This document shows positions 17,133 to 26,207 of a DNA stretch of 64,000 bases, one piece after another. The stretch spans positions 1,922,001 through 1,986,000 of the forward strand of contig CBDDKB010000002.1 of NCBI GenBank assembly GCA_965229935.1. The letters are read 5' to 3'. A program made the position numbers and the translations under genes. Under the pieces are notes generated by a model. That model saw only the letters and a list, made by a program, of their open reading frames with translations. It was not told where the DNA came from and made no database searches. Source of the stretch: SPJN01 sp965229935 (GTDB lineage: Bacteria; Pseudomonadota; Alphaproteobacteria; SPJN01). Every line of letters starts with the position of its first letter. Position 1 is the first letter of the stretch.

Positions 17133-18136
17133 TGGGACTGGAGCTACCCTATATCGCTGCGGCGCTGATCGGTATCGCCATCATGCTTTATGTCGTGTTG
17201 GACGGGTTCGACCTTGGCATCGGCATTCTGTTCCCCTTTGCCCCCGACCATGATGCGCGCGATAAGATGATGGGATCAGTTGCGCCCGTGTGGGATGGCA
17301 ATGAAACATGGTTGATCCTTGGCGGCGGTGGTCTGTTTGCCCTGTTCCCCAAGGCCTATGCCATCGCCCTGCCCGCCTTTTACGTGCCGATCATGTTGTT
17401 GCTTTTCTCGCTGATCTTTCGTGGGGTCGCGTTTGAATTTCGCGGCAAGGCCAAAACCAGCCGCTTTCTTTGGGACGCCGCATTTTTTGGCGGCTCCCTC
17501 GGCGCGGCAGTGGCGCAAGGCTTCTTGTTGGGCGGCTTGCTGAACGGCGTCACCGTCATTGATGGCCGCTTTGCAGGGGGTGCGTTTGACTGGCTGAACT
17601 GGTTTTCATGCCTGACAGCCATCAGCGTCGTGATCGGCTATGCCCTGTTGGGGGCATGCTGGACGATCCTGAAAACCGAAGACGGGGTGCGCAAATGGGC
17701 CTATCGGTTAGCTATGCCCTTGGCCCTTGGCATGGGTTTGGTCATGGCCCTTGTCAGTATCGGCACACTTGTTGCACATGACGAGGTGGCCACCCGCTGG
17801 TTCGAAGGCAGCAACCTGGTCTATCTGTCACCGATCCCGGTCCTGACCACGCTGGTCTTTTTGATCCTGTTGCGCGGGCTGATGATGCGCCGCGATTCAA
17901 TCCCGTTTGGTGCAACGCTTGGCCTGTTTATTCTAAACGCTATCGGGCTAGCGGTCGGGTTTTACCCGGACATCATACCCGGCACACTGACCATTACCGA
18001 AGCTGCTACCGAACGGTCGAGCATGATTTTCGTCCTGATCGCGCTGGCGCTGACATTGCCGATGGTGCTGTTCTACACGGCCTATGCCTATCGGGTTTTC
18101 CGCGGCAAAGTTACAGGAGCGCAAACCTATGGCTGA
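17129..18136 (+). CDS. cydB: Cytochrome bd-type quinol oxidase subunit II, CioB type
   Basis: The protein has 335 residues with about eight membrane helices. The N-terminal LYVVLDGFDLGIGILFPF and VWDGNETWLILGGGGLFALFP are diagnostic of subunit II, which packs against subunit I in the bd oxidase. Start ATG overlaps the cydA stop as ATGA, with AAGGAGG upstream, so the pair is translationally coupled. A small accessory-peptide gene begins 8 bases before its stop. Confidence 0.95.
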   Translation: MMGLELPYIAAALIGIAIMLYVVLDGFDLGIGILFPFAPDHDARDKMMGSVAPVWDGNETWLILGGGGLFALFPKAYAIALPAFYVPIMLLLFSLIFRGVAFEFRGKAKTSRFLWDAAFFGGSLGAAVAQGFLLGGLLNGVTVIDGRFAGGAFDWLNWFSCLTAISVVIGYALLGACWTILKTEDGVRKWAYRLAMPLALGMGLVMALVSIGTLVAHDEVATRWFEGSNLVYLSPIPVLTTLVFLILLRGLMMRRDSIPFGATLGLFILNAIGLAVGFYPDIIPGTLTITEAATERSSMIFVLIALALTLPMVLFYTAYAYRVFRGKVTGAQTYG

Positions 18137-18236
18137 GGGGACAAAGCGTTTTTTATGGTTTGTCGGTATATGGGCCGCAGGCGTGGTCTCGCTCGGGCTC
18201 GTCTCCTATGGCATTCGGGCGCTTTTGGGCTTGTAG
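18129..18236 (+). CDS. 35-residue bd-oxidase accessory peptide (DUF2474/CydX-like)
   Basis: Translated directly: it starts MAEGTKRFLWFVGIWAAGVV and ends RALLGL. It is one short hydrophobic helix with a basic and aromatic N-terminus, overlapping the end of cydB by 8 bases. Single-helix peptides of this size (DUF2474 with Cio-type oxidases, CydX in E. coli) stabilise the bd complex and its hemes. Position, size and the KRFLWFVGIWAAG pattern support this. The assignment is by context and composition, so the family name is an inference. Confidence 0.75.
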   Translation: MAEGTKRFLWFVGIWAAGVVSLGLVSYGIRALLGL

Positions 18237-18320
18237 CACCTCTCCAGCGCAACCATGTTGCGTTTGCCTTTTTCACAAAGGCGCGTCAGTCTACCCCGAC
18301 ATAAAAAGGGGGAGGCTGGC

Positions 18321-18749
18321 ATGACAGAGCTGACAGAACGGCGCTTGCAAACTGTGCGCGATCACATGGCGCTTGAAATCACGCATGATTGGGATGGGGT
18401 GATCGCCACTTTTGACCATCCCCGGTATGAATTGCATGGCGGCGGTCAGGTATTTGACGGCGAAGACGCGGTGCGCGCCTATTTCGATGCGTCCCGCACA
18501 CCCTTTCCTGATCAGGGGAATGAGATTATTGCCATTGCCGCAGATGGTGATTTTGTACTGGTGGAATTCTGGCTGACGGGCACCCATTCAGGGCCCCTTA
18601 AAGTCGGCGACAAAGTGATCGCGCCCACCGGCAAAAGTTTCAAGGTTCGGATGAGCGCGAGTTTTGAGTTCGCCCCCGGATCAGACAAGATCATCTGCGA
18701 ACGGCCCTATTTTGATCAAGGGGCCGTATTGCGCGCGCTAAATCTTTAA
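18321..18749 (+). CDS. SnoaL/NTF2-like protein
   Basis: The protein has 142 residues from ATG at 18321, chosen for GGGGGAGG just upstream; an earlier in-frame start at 18255 adds an unlikely basic tail. The sequence MALEITHDWDGVIATFDHPRYELHG..VFDGEDAVRAYFDASRTPFPD is a standard SnoaL-like alpha+beta barrel opening, followed by curved strands (FVLVEFWLTGTHSG). Members are polyketide cyclases, isomerases or non-enzymatic. The function here is unknown. It follows the bd oxidase operon by 84 bases and may be independent. Confidence 0.75.
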   Translation: MTELTERRLQTVRDHMALEITHDWDGVIATFDHPRYELHGGGQVFDGEDAVRAYFDASRTPFPDQGNEIIAIAADGDFVLVEFWLTGTHSGPLKVGDKVIAPTGKSFKVRMSASFEFAPGSDKIICERPYFDQGAVLRALNL

Positions 18750-18857
18750 TCAGAAAACTGGATCAGTATTATCTGATTAACTTATTTTTCTGATAAGACT
18801 GCCTGCCCTATACTCACACCATCATCGCACTCGATTTTGTGAGAGAGGGGCAAACAG

Positions 18858-19631
18858 ATGGACATAATCACAGCAGGCAGTTTAGGCAGTCTTTTCGCCG
18901 GCCTCGGCACTGCCGTTGGTGCGCTGGGTGTTTTCGCCCTGCGCAATCTGTCAGCGCGCACGGAAGACATGATGCTGTCAGGCGCAGCAGGCATTATGCT
19001 GGCTGCCACATTCTTTTCACTGTTATTGCCTGCGCTTGATAACGGCACGGCTACCTTTGACAGCGAGGCCATTGCCGCCGCGCTTGCTATAGCGGGGCTG
19101 TTGGTCGGCGCCTTGCTGATCTGGACCGTACACATCACCGTCCCCCACGAACATTTCGAAATGGGGCGCGAAGGGCCGACTGCCACAAGATTGCGGCAGA
19201 TCTGGTTGTTCGTGATCGCCATTACCTTGCATAATTTCCCTGAGGGGATGGCTGTAGGCGTTGGCTTTGGCGGCGGCGACTTTGCCAATGGTCAAGCCTT
19301 GGCACTGGGGATCGGGATACAAAATATCCCCGAAGGGCTGGCGGTCGGCCTGTCGCTTAAGGCCATCGACTATTCAAACATGCGCGCCTTTTTATTGGCG
19401 AGCCTGACCGGATTGGTTGAGCCTATTGGCGGTTTTTTGGGCGCGGTTGCGGTGACCTACACAGAACCTGCCCTGCCCTTTATTTTGGCGATGGCAGGGG
19501 GCGCCATGTTGTTTGTAATTTCAGACGAGATTATTCCCGAAACACACAGACGTGGCTCAAAAACACACGCCACAGCAGCGCTATTGATCGGCTTTGTCAT
19601 TATGATGGCGCTCGACGCAACACTGGGCTGA
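18858..19631 (+). CDS. ZIP-family divalent metal transporter
   Basis: The protein has 257 residues with about eight membrane helices. The paired metal-binding motifs of ZIP transporters are present in helices IV and V: TLHNFPEGMAVGVG and GIQNIPEGLAVGLSL. A His-containing loop (ITVPHEHFEMG) may be a metal-sensing segment. The predicted role is uptake of zinc or a related divalent cation across the inner membrane. GAGAGGGG upstream supports the start. It is monocistronic and ends shortly before a bidirectional terminator. Confidence 0.9.
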   Translation: MDIITAGSLGSLFAGLGTAVGALGVFALRNLSARTEDMMLSGAAGIMLAATFFSLLLPALDNGTATFDSEAIAAALAIAGLLVGALLIWTVHITVPHEHFEMGREGPTATRLRQIWLFVIAITLHNFPEGMAVGVGFGGGDFANGQALALGIGIQNIPEGLAVGLSLKAIDYSNMRAFLLASLTGLVEPIGGFLGAVAVTYTEPALPFILAMAGGAMLFVISDEIIPETHRRGSKTHATAALLIGFVIMMALDATLG

Positions 19632-19666
19632 TATTGAATAGGCATAAGATCAAGGCCAAGGCAAAG

Positions 19667-19698
19667 AAAAAGGCGGACCCAACTGTTTGGGCCCGCCT
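19667..19698. terminator. Bidirectional Rho-independent terminator
   Basis: AGGCGG-a-CCCAA / TTGGG-c-CCGCCT forms a long stem with a CTGT loop. On the minus strand it is followed by TTTTTC, so it best serves the FecR-domain gene. On the plus strand it follows the ZIP transporter but has only a distal TCTTTT. Confidence 0.75.
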
Positions 19699-19748
19699 GA
19701 TGTCTTTTATGATGTCGGCTTTTTTTCTATCAAGCTCTCAACAGTGGG

Positions 19749-20603
19749 TCAGTTTGTAAAACTGCTACCGCTGCGGAAGTGATCTTCAATGGCTTTGTTC
19801 ACGCCATCCTCACCGGCACGACTAATATGTTCGTCGATCTGACGGTCGTGATGCTGTTCAACATGGCTGCCGCCGACACGCTCTTGCTTATCTTTGTTGC
19901 GGTCAGCCTTGCCCGGCAAATGTTTGATCGCCCTGCCTGTGCCTTTCTTGATCTCCTCATCAGTGACGATATAGGGGTCAACCGGGGCCTTGTTCGGATT
20001 ATCTGTTTCGGTCCGCTCATTCACACGGGTCAGCAATTTCTTACCGCCCTTGTTGCTGACCATAAGCTTGCCAACGCCGCCATCTTCATCCCGTTCAAGA
20101 ATGACATAGTTCAACGTCCCGACCGGCCCCCCGCGGCCAGATCCCGTTGTGCCGCGAATACCGATGGTCATAGTCGGTGTATTGATTTGCAGGGCATCAT
20201 CGCCAACCTTGGACAAACCGCCTGAGATAAAGGCGAACGACCCTTCGACAACGCTTAACACACCTGATCCGCTGCCACTGCCGCTATAGGCATAGTCATC
20301 CAACACCATGCGGGCATTGGCACCCAAACCAAAATTGGTGCCATCAATAAATGTGACGCCAACACCGCTGTCAGCGCCGGTTGCGATGACATCATTTTGA
20401 TACACCATGTCACCAAGCGCGACGGGAATAGCTGTTTGACCCGCACGGTCAATCGTCACCGCCCCTGTCAGTTCCCGCACCTCACCAATCGGATCGGACT
20501 GGGCCATGACTGGATTAGCACCCAGTACCAACGCAGCAAACGCAACAAGACCTAGCAAGGCCCCCCGCACAGATGCTGTCAAACTTGAAAGTTTGTCGAC
20601 CAT
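19749..20603 (-). CDS. Secreted FecR-domain protein
   Basis: The protein has about 284 residues from ATG at 20603 (GGGGAG upstream). A signal peptide ending in NPVMAQ is followed by a FecR domain: IGEVRELTGAVTIDRAG, ALGDMVYQNDVIATGADSGVGVTF, GANARMVLDDYAYSGSG and LQINTPTMTIGIRGT. There is no transmembrane anti-sigma arrangement, so it is a stand-alone periplasmic or surface FecR protein. The C-terminal third is charged and His-rich (GGSHVEQHHDRQIDEHI) without a known domain. It is divergent from a beta-barrel gene, with a 197-base gap. Confidence 0.85.
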   Translation of the reverse strand: MVDKLSSLTASVRGALLGLVAFAALVLGANPVMAQSDPIGEVRELTGAVTIDRAGQTAIPVALGDMVYQNDVIATGADSGVGVTFIDGTNFGLGANARMVLDDYAYSGSGSGSGVLSVVEGSFAFISGGLSKVGDDALQINTPTMTIGIRGTTGSGRGGPVGTLNYVILERDEDGGVGKLMVSNKGGKKLLTRVNERTETDNPNKAPVDPYIVTDEEIKKGTGRAIKHLPGKADRNKDKQERVGGSHVEQHHDRQIDEHISRAGEDGVNKAIEDHFRSGSSFTN

Positions 20604-20800
20604 TAAAAGTCTCCCCAAAAACGGATTGACGGTCCTTGCCACAAAGTCCGTCTGGATAATTGTCTGTTAAGACCCTGATGCAAAAATATTAACAGGTCAA
20701 GAACATCGTCCTGCATTGCATGCCCGTAGACTTGCAAATGGGACAATTTTCGTTCATGGCTTAAACAAATCACTGATTAAACCTGTTGGGGACGAGATTC

Positions 20801-21613
20801 ATGACTAACCGTTCAGCATTATTTGCCGCAACGCTTATCCTGTCGGGCAGCTTTGTTGGCACCGCATTGGCAGATGTCGGCGACCTGCGGACCAGCGTCG
20901 GCTATGTCTTTACAGATTCAGATTATAATGGCGGTTTTGCTGATGCAGCAGACCGTGAACGGTATCTTGTGACAGCACGGGGCACCTATACCTATACAGA
21001 AAATCTCAAGATCGGGATTTCTGCGGGGTTCGGTAATTCAGATGCTGATCGCAATGCGCCCGCCTTTACAGACACTGACATTGAAACCTATTCAGTCAAT
21101 GCATCCTATCGGGTGAATGACTCATGGTCGGCCTTTGGCGCCATCGGCTATACTGAGCTTGATACAGATGGCGTTGATCCATTCGGCACCGCCTTCAGCA
21201 CCGAAGGGGACGGCTTCTCCTACATCGCTGGGGCTGTCTACGATAAAGAAGTGTCAGAAAACGCCTTCTTCCTATTGTCAGGGTCTGTCGCCTATGCGGA
21301 AATCGACACCGACACATTCACCTCCGGTGTGCCGGGCAATGAATTGTCTGTTACCACATGGTCCGTGACACCTGAATTCGGTGTTGTCCTTGGCGATTAC
21401 ACGGTGACAGCAGGCACAACCTATATCCGCGCCAACCGCGATGTGCGTTTCGTCAATGACCCGACCCGTTTTGAAGGCAGCATCGGCGTCAGCTATGATG
21501 CCGGGAATGACTGGTATATCAGTGGTCGCGTGAACAGGAATTTTGCCGAACAGGCAACCAACACCACACGCTTTAGCCTGAATATCAGCAAGACCATCAA
21601 TCTGCTGAATTAG
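20801..21613 (+). CDS. Outer-membrane beta-barrel protein
   Basis: The protein has 270 residues. A signal peptide (MTNRSALFAATLILSGSFVG, cleavage after TALA) is followed by alternating amphipathic strands such as DLRTSVGYVFTDSDY, RYLVTARGTYTYTENLKIGISAGFG and SVNASYRVNDSWSAFGAIGYTEL. It ends in an NISKTINLLN tail without the usual terminal Phe. About 12 strands are plausible. ATG at 20801 with GGGGA upstream is preferred over a TTG at 20786. It is divergent from the FecR-domain gene. Its substrate is unknown. Confidence 0.75.
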   Translation: MTNRSALFAATLILSGSFVGTALADVGDLRTSVGYVFTDSDYNGGFADAADRERYLVTARGTYTYTENLKIGISAGFGNSDADRNAPAFTDTDIETYSVNASYRVNDSWSAFGAIGYTELDTDGVDPFGTAFSTEGDGFSYIAGAVYDKEVSENAFFLLSGSVAYAEIDTDTFTSGVPGNELSVTTWSVTPEFGVVLGDYTVTAGTTYIRANRDVRFVNDPTRFEGSIGVSYDAGNDWYISGRVNRNFAEQATNTTRFSLNISKTINLLN

Positions 21614-21628
21614 GTTTTAGGGCCACCA

Positions 21629-22255
21629 ATGGCGACAGACGGCGCAACATTCTGGGACAAGGCGGCACGGAAATATGCCGCCTCACCCATTGGTAATCAG
21701 GCCGCCTATGAAGAAACAATGACCCGCACCCGGGCCTATTTGGGCACCGATAAAAAAGTGCTTGAGATCGGATGCGGCACCGGATCGACCGCATTGTTGC
21801 TAGCGCCTGATGTTGGCCACATCACAGCAACAGATTATGCCGCCGAGATGATCGCAATCGGCAAAGAAAAGGCAGCCGCCGCAGGCACACAAAATATCAC
21901 CTTTATTCAGGCAGAAATTACGGACCCGCAATTTGCGCCAGCAAGCTTTGACGTGGTGATGGGCTTTAACCTGCTGCACCTGTTGGAAGACCCGGCAAAG
22001 GCCATCAAGCGTGCGCATGAGCTGTTGACCCCCGGCGGCTATTTCATTTCCAAAACCGTCTGCCTTGCGAAAAAGAAGTTTCTGTTTGCTCTGCCCGTTT
22101 CGGTCATGCGCCTGTTTGGCAAGGCCCCCTATTTGAACTTTTTAGGCACCGATCAGATTGAGGACATGATTACGGGCGCAGGATTTGAGATTGTTGAAAC
22201 TGCTGACCTGCCGCCAACCATGCCCAGCCATTTTGTCGTCGCTCGCAAGGTTTAG
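21629..22255 (+). CDS. Class I SAM-dependent methyltransferase
   Basis: The protein has 208 residues. Motif I VLEIGCGTGSTALLLA binds S-adenosylmethionine, followed by acidic ATDYAAEMIAIGKEKA, the motif IV region FDVVMGFNLLHLLEDP and LLTPGGYFISKT. The fold is the UbiE/Methyltransf_11 type. The substrate is unknown. It follows the beta-barrel gene by 15 bases and is followed by a small membrane protein whose start lies 38 bases on, so the three may be one transcript. Confidence 0.85.
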   Translation: MATDGATFWDKAARKYAASPIGNQAAYEETMTRTRAYLGTDKKVLEIGCGTGSTALLLAPDVGHITATDYAAEMIAIGKEKAAAAGTQNITFIQAEITDPQFAPASFDVVMGFNLLHLLEDPAKAIKRAHELLTPGGYFISKTVCLAKKKFLFALPVSVMRLFGKAPYLNFLGTDQIEDMITGAGFEIVETADLPPTMPSHFVVARKV

Positions 22256-22293
22256 TGCTGGTATATTTTCCCGACCAAATTGGGGGGAGTAAT

Positions 22294-22677
22294 ATGCTGC
22301 TGAAATTTTCAACCGGATTGGCGTTTGGCTTCGGCACATTCCTGGCGATCGCAGAAGCGTGGCGCAACTGGGGCAACTGGCAGTGGTGGCCCTTTTGGAC
22401 GGTAGACTATATCGCCGCCATCTTGTTGATTATCGGTGCGGTCGCAGTCTGGCGTGGTGCAGGCCGGGTCTGGTTGGCCGCTGGTTGGGGATTTACCGCC
22501 GCGATGTTCTGGATGTCATTCTTTAGCCATCTTGCAGAACAACAAAGATTGGCTGCAAAAGTCTATGGTCCTGATGGCGTCATGACTGAAAACAGTATGA
22601 CCCAAATTATAGGCATTATGACCGCCATCGCCTTTGCCGGGCTGTTCGCAGCCCTGTTCAGCAAGAAGAATCCATAG
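22294..22677 (+). CDS. Small integral membrane protein of unknown function
   Basis: The protein has 127 residues with about four hydrophobic segments (LAFGFGTFLAIAEAW, IAAILLIIGAVAVW, WLAAGWGFTAAMFWMSFFS and a C-terminal IIGIMTAIAFAGLFAALF). Many Trp residues lie at the membrane interface. GGGGGGAG before ATG at 22294 favours this start over GTG at 22255, which would overlap the methyltransferase. No recognised family. Confidence 0.7.
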   Translation: MLLKFSTGLAFGFGTFLAIAEAWRNWGNWQWWPFWTVDYIAAILLIIGAVAVWRGAGRVWLAAGWGFTAAMFWMSFFSHLAEQQRLAAKVYGPDGVMTENSMTQIIGIMTAIAFAGLFAALFSKKNP

Positions 22678-22743
22678 AAAACCCCTAAATTCCGCCATTT
22701 CGCTTACAAGCAGAGGCCCTTCACGCGTTCTTATGAAAAAACT

Positions 22744-22753
22744 TGCATATGCA
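22744..22753. promoter_or_regulatory. TGCATATGCA palindrome upstream of nitronate monooxygenase
   Basis: A perfect 10-base palindrome sits 54 bases before the start codon in a gap that has several TATA-like steps. PadR-type regulators favour AT-rich dyads, and a PadR gene is the second gene of this unit, so it may be the operator. A chance palindrome of this length is possible. Confidence 0.3.
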
Positions 22754-22806
22754 TATTTTTGCGTATATATCAGGGGCAAGATTTCCTAGCTGAATGAGGT
22801 GCCATC

Positions 22807-23769
22807 ATGGCTTTACCCCCTATTTTTGATTCATTGCGGTTGCCCGTCGTCGGCTCCCCCCTGTTCATTATTTCCAACCCTGATCTGGTGATTGCACAAT
22901 GTAAGGCGGGAATTGTCGGCTCGTTCCCGTCATTGAACGCCCGCCCCCTGTCACAGCTTGACGAATGGTTGGCCCAAATTACTGAGGAACTTGCCGCCTA
23001 TAATGAAAAGAACCCGGACGCGCCTGCGGCCCCCTTTGCCGTGAACCAGATTGTGCATCGGTCCAATGACCGTTTGGATGATGATTTGGCCCTGTGCGAA
23101 AAATATAAGGTGCCGTTGGTCATCACATCACTGGGCGCCCGTGTTGAGTTGAATGACGCGGTTCACAATTGGGGCGGCATCACGCTGCACGACATCATCA
23201 ACAATCAGTTCGCCCATAAAGCCATCGACAAAGGTGCCGACGGCATCATCGCCGTTGCGGCCGGTGCAGGCGGCCATGCCGGCACGCAAAGCCCCTTTGC
23301 TTTGATCCAGGATATTCGCGAATGGTTTGATGGCCCGCTGCTTTTGTCCGGCTCCATGGGATCAGGCGATGCCATTCTTGCTGCGAAGGCAATGGGGGCC
23401 GACCTTGCCTATATCGGATCCGCCTTTATCGCCACCAAGGAAGCCAACGCAGTTCCCGGCTATAAGCAAGCGATTACCGAGGCCCATGGGGAAGACATTG
23501 TCTATTCCAACCTGTTCACAGGTGTGCATGGCAATTATTTGCGCCCTTCCATCATTAGTGCCGGGCTGGATCCTGACAATCTGCCGGAAAGCGATCCCAG
23601 CGCGATGAATTTCGGTTCTGGCGGGAATACTGACGCCAAGGCATGGAAAGACATTTGGGGTTGCGGTCAGGGCATCGGCCCCATCGACGAAGTGTTGAGC
23701 GCAGGTGACCTGATTGCCCGCTGGACCAACGAATATGAGGCGGCCAAGGCCCGCATCATGGCGGCCTAA
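22807..23769 (+). CDS. Nitronate monooxygenase / 2-nitropropane dioxygenase-like flavoprotein
   Basis: The protein has 320 residues and a TIM-barrel FMN enzyme of the NPD family. Landmarks are LRLPVVGSPLFIISNPDLVIAQCKAG at the start, ITSLG, the loop GADGIIAVAAGAGGHAG whose His is the usual catalytic base, LLLSGSMGSGDAILAAKAMGADLAYIGSAFIATKEA for FMN phosphate binding, and the end GQGIGPIDEV. It likely oxidises alkyl nitronates or a related substrate. It is immediately followed by a PadR regulator (5 bases). Confidence 0.88.
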   Translation: MALPPIFDSLRLPVVGSPLFIISNPDLVIAQCKAGIVGSFPSLNARPLSQLDEWLAQITEELAAYNEKNPDAPAAPFAVNQIVHRSNDRLDDDLALCEKYKVPLVITSLGARVELNDAVHNWGGITLHDIINNQFAHKAIDKGADGIIAVAAGAGGHAGTQSPFALIQDIREWFDGPLLLSGSMGSGDAILAAKAMGADLAYIGSAFIATKEANAVPGYKQAITEAHGEDIVYSNLFTGVHGNYLRPSIISAGLDPDNLPESDPSAMNFGSGGNTDAKAWKDIWGCGQGIGPIDEVLSAGDLIARWTNEYEAAKARIMAA

Positions 23770-23774
23770 CCCCT

Positions 23775-24341
23775 ATGGCCCTAAGCCACGCGATATTGGT
23801 CTCACTGCTTGACCGTCCGCAGGCGGGCTATGACCTTGCCAAACTGTTCGACAAAACCGTCGGGCAGTTCTGGCGGGCCAGTCACCAGCAAATCTATGGC
23901 GAGCTGCACAAGCTTGCCGCCAAAAATTTTGTTGAGGCTGAGACGATTGAACAATCTGATCGGCCCAACAAGATTGTCTATTCCCTGACCGATGATGGCC
24001 GCAGGGCGCTTGATGACTGGATGGCGGCACCGACCACGCCCCCCTCAATCAAGGAAGATCTGATCGTCAAGCTGTTCAGCTCAGGCAGGGTTGATGCGGC
24101 GGTACTGCTGGCCAATCTGCGCCAGCGCCAGCAATTAGCGCGTGAAAGGCTGGCCGAATGGGAAGCGGTGCGCGATGAGTTCTATCCCGACACGAACAAG
24201 CTGACCCCGCGCCAGACCGGGCGCTATCTGGGCCTGCAAAGCGGCATCACCTCTGAACTAAGATTTCTTGATTGGTGCGACGAGGCAATCTCTCTTCTAA
24301 CACCCATCGCAGAAAAAGAATCCCAAGCGGCAAAGGCTTGA
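23775..24341 (+). CDS. PadR-family transcriptional regulator
   Basis: The protein has 188 residues. The winged helix (ILVSLLDRPQAGYDLAKLFDKTVGQFWRASHQQIYGELHKLAAKNFVEAETI) and wing (NKIVYSLTDDGRRALDDWM) are standard PadR. The C-terminal half (VVLLANLRQRQ..LAEWEAVRDEFY) is the helical Vir_act_alpha_C-like dimerisation domain. It starts 5 bases after the nitronate monooxygenase stop, so it is co-transcribed and probably controls that promoter. An AT-rich palindrome lies upstream of the pair. Confidence 0.85.
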   Translation: MALSHAILVSLLDRPQAGYDLAKLFDKTVGQFWRASHQQIYGELHKLAAKNFVEAETIEQSDRPNKIVYSLTDDGRRALDDWMAAPTTPPSIKEDLIVKLFSSGRVDAAVLLANLRQRQQLARERLAEWEAVRDEFYPDTNKLTPRQTGRYLGLQSGITSELRFLDWCDEAISLLTPIAEKESQAAKA

Positions 24342-24427
24342 TCCCGCCCCCATTTTTATGGCATAGATCATGCCAATAAATTCCGCTGCCTGACACAGGT
24401 GGCGCGGACAGTATTTTGGGGCATATC

Positions 24428-26080
24428 ATGGCGAAAAAACTTCTCATCTCATTGGCAGTACTCGTGGCAATCGGCGCGGTCGGGTGGATGAACCGGATTG
24501 ATCTGATCCTGTTTGTTCTGTCAAATGCTGGCAAAACCGACATTGCCGCTACACAGACCATTAACTGGGATCAAGGCCCCACAACGCGTTCAGACGCACA
24601 GACGCAGCCCAACATCATCTTTATTCTCGCCGATGATATGGGGATCAACGACATCTCAACCTTTGGCGGCGGGATGGCCGGGGGCACGGTCAAGACGCCT
24701 AATATTGATCGGCTGGCAGCCGATGGCGCAATCTTTACCCAGTCCTATTCCGGCACGGGCACCTGTGCCCCCTCGCGCGCCATGTTGATGACGGGCCGCT
24801 ACCCGACGCGGACAGGTTTTGAATTCACGCCGACCCCGCCCGGCATGTCGACCATGATACCGATTATCTCAAGCGGCCTTGGTCGGCCCGAAGGGGTGCC
24901 GATGCCCCAGGCGCGCGACAATGACGTAGCGCTAAGCTATGAAGAAATGGGCCTACCCAGCAGTGAAGTCACTATCGCCGAACTGTTGAAGGCACAGGGC
25001 TATCACACGGTTCATATCGGCAAATGGCATTTGGGCCGCAACCCCGGCAGCAACGCCAATGATCAGGGCTTTGACGAAAGTCTGTTGATGCATAGCGGCC
25101 TGTTTCTGGAGGAGGACGACCCGAACGGCGTCAGCGCCAAGCTCGATTTCGATCCGATTGACAAGTTTTTGTGGGCGCGCATGGAATTCGCCAACAGCTT
25201 CAATAATGGCAAACCGTTCAAGCCCGGCGGCTATCTGACCGACTATTGGACAGACGAAAGCCTGAAAGTGATCGAGGCAAACAGGCACCGTCCCTTCTTC
25301 CTCTATCTCGCCCATTGGGGCATTCACACGCCGCTGCAAGCCACCAAGGAAGACTATGAAGCGGTCGGCGACATCAAACCCCACCGCGCCCGCGTCTATG
25401 CTGCCATGATGCGCGCGCTTGACCGCAGTGTCGGACGGATCATGGACAAGCTTGAAGAAACCGGGCAGGCAGACAATACCATCATCGTCTTTTCCAGCGA
25501 CAATGGGGGCGCGGGCTATATCGGTATTTCCGATGTGAATGCGCCTTATCGCGGTTATAAAATCACATTGTTTGAAGGTGGCATCCGCGTGCCCTTGTTC
25601 ATCAAATGGCCGAACAAGATCAAACCCGGCACGGTCATCGACAAGCCTGTCGCCCATATTGACGTGATGCCGACACTGGCTGCGGCTGGCAATGCCCCCC
25701 TTCCTGAAGGTGTAGAAATTGATGGGGTGAACCTGTTGCCTGCTGCGCAAGGTACCGGGGCGGTTACTCGCGCCGGTGATGCGATTTTCTGGCAATCGGG
25801 CTTTTACAAAGTGATGCGCAAGGGTGATTGGAAACTGCAAGTGAATGAACGGCAAGACAAGATCTGGCTGTTTGATCTGCAAAATGACCCGACAGAACAG
25901 GTCAATCTGGCCGACAGCTCCACCGAAAAAGTAGCCGAACTAAAGGCCATTCTTGATGCCCATCATGCCAGCGCTCGCCCGCCCCTTTGGCCCCACACGA
26001 TTGAGGCGCCGACATTAGTCGACAAGACCTTGGCCGACGAGTATCAGCCGGGTGATGAATATATTGTCTGGCCGAACTAG
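24428..26080 (+). CDS. Membrane-anchored arylsulfatase-family sulfatase
   Basis: The protein has about 550 residues from ATG at 24428. An N-terminal hydrophobic helix (KLLISLAVLVAIGAVGW) anchors or exports it to the periplasm. Sulfatase signatures are IIFILADDMGIND (metal ligands), GTCAPSRAMLMTGRYPTRTG with the formylglycine-precursor Cys113, HIGKWHLG and VFSSDNGGAG. Activity needs Cys-to-formylglycine maturation by FGE or anSME, neither of which is seen here. It removes sulfate from an aryl, steroid or carbohydrate ester. It is followed after 127 bases by a TonB receptor on the same strand, so a joint uptake-desulfation role is likely. Confidence 0.92.
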   Translation: MAKKLLISLAVLVAIGAVGWMNRIDLILFVLSNAGKTDIAATQTINWDQGPTTRSDAQTQPNIIFILADDMGINDISTFGGGMAGGTVKTPNIDRLAADGAIFTQSYSGTGTCAPSRAMLMTGRYPTRTGFEFTPTPPGMSTMIPIISSGLGRPEGVPMPQARDNDVALSYEEMGLPSSEVTIAELLKAQGYHTVHIGKWHLGRNPGSNANDQGFDESLLMHSGLFLEEDDPNGVSAKLDFDPIDKFLWARMEFANSFNNGKPFKPGGYLTDYWTDESLKVIEANRHRPFFLYLAHWGIHTPLQATKEDYEAVGDIKPHRARVYAAMMRALDRSVGRIMDKLEETGQADNTIIVFSSDNGGAGYIGISDVNAPYRGYKITLFEGGIRVPLFIKWPNKIKPGTVIDKPVAHIDVMPTLAAAGNAPLPEGVEIDGVNLLPAAQGTGAVTRAGDAIFWQSGFYKVMRKGDWKLQVNERQDKIWLFDLQNDPTEQVNLADSSTEKVAELKAILDAHHASARPPLWPHTIEAPTLVDKTLADEYQPGDEYIVWPN

Positions 26081-26207
26081 GGCCCGGGCTGACAGCTAGG
26101 CGGGCGGGTAAAATTCTGCTCGCCTTAGCTGAACTGGTTGCGTAAACTCAACCATAGGGGGCGCGTAGAAACAAAAAAGCGCGCTGACATTGTTGGGGGG
26201 ACGGATT

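Noticed and set aside
22807..23769. IpdC-like flavoprotein of the steroid HIP pathway
   Set aside because: It is an NPD-family protein, but its sequence reads as the common nitronate monooxygenase group and it is paired with PadR, far from the steroid-like genes.
24953..25882. Long minus-strand open frame inside the sulfatase region
   Set aside because: It is antisense to the sulfatase, whose catalytic motifs are intact; no start signal or domain.
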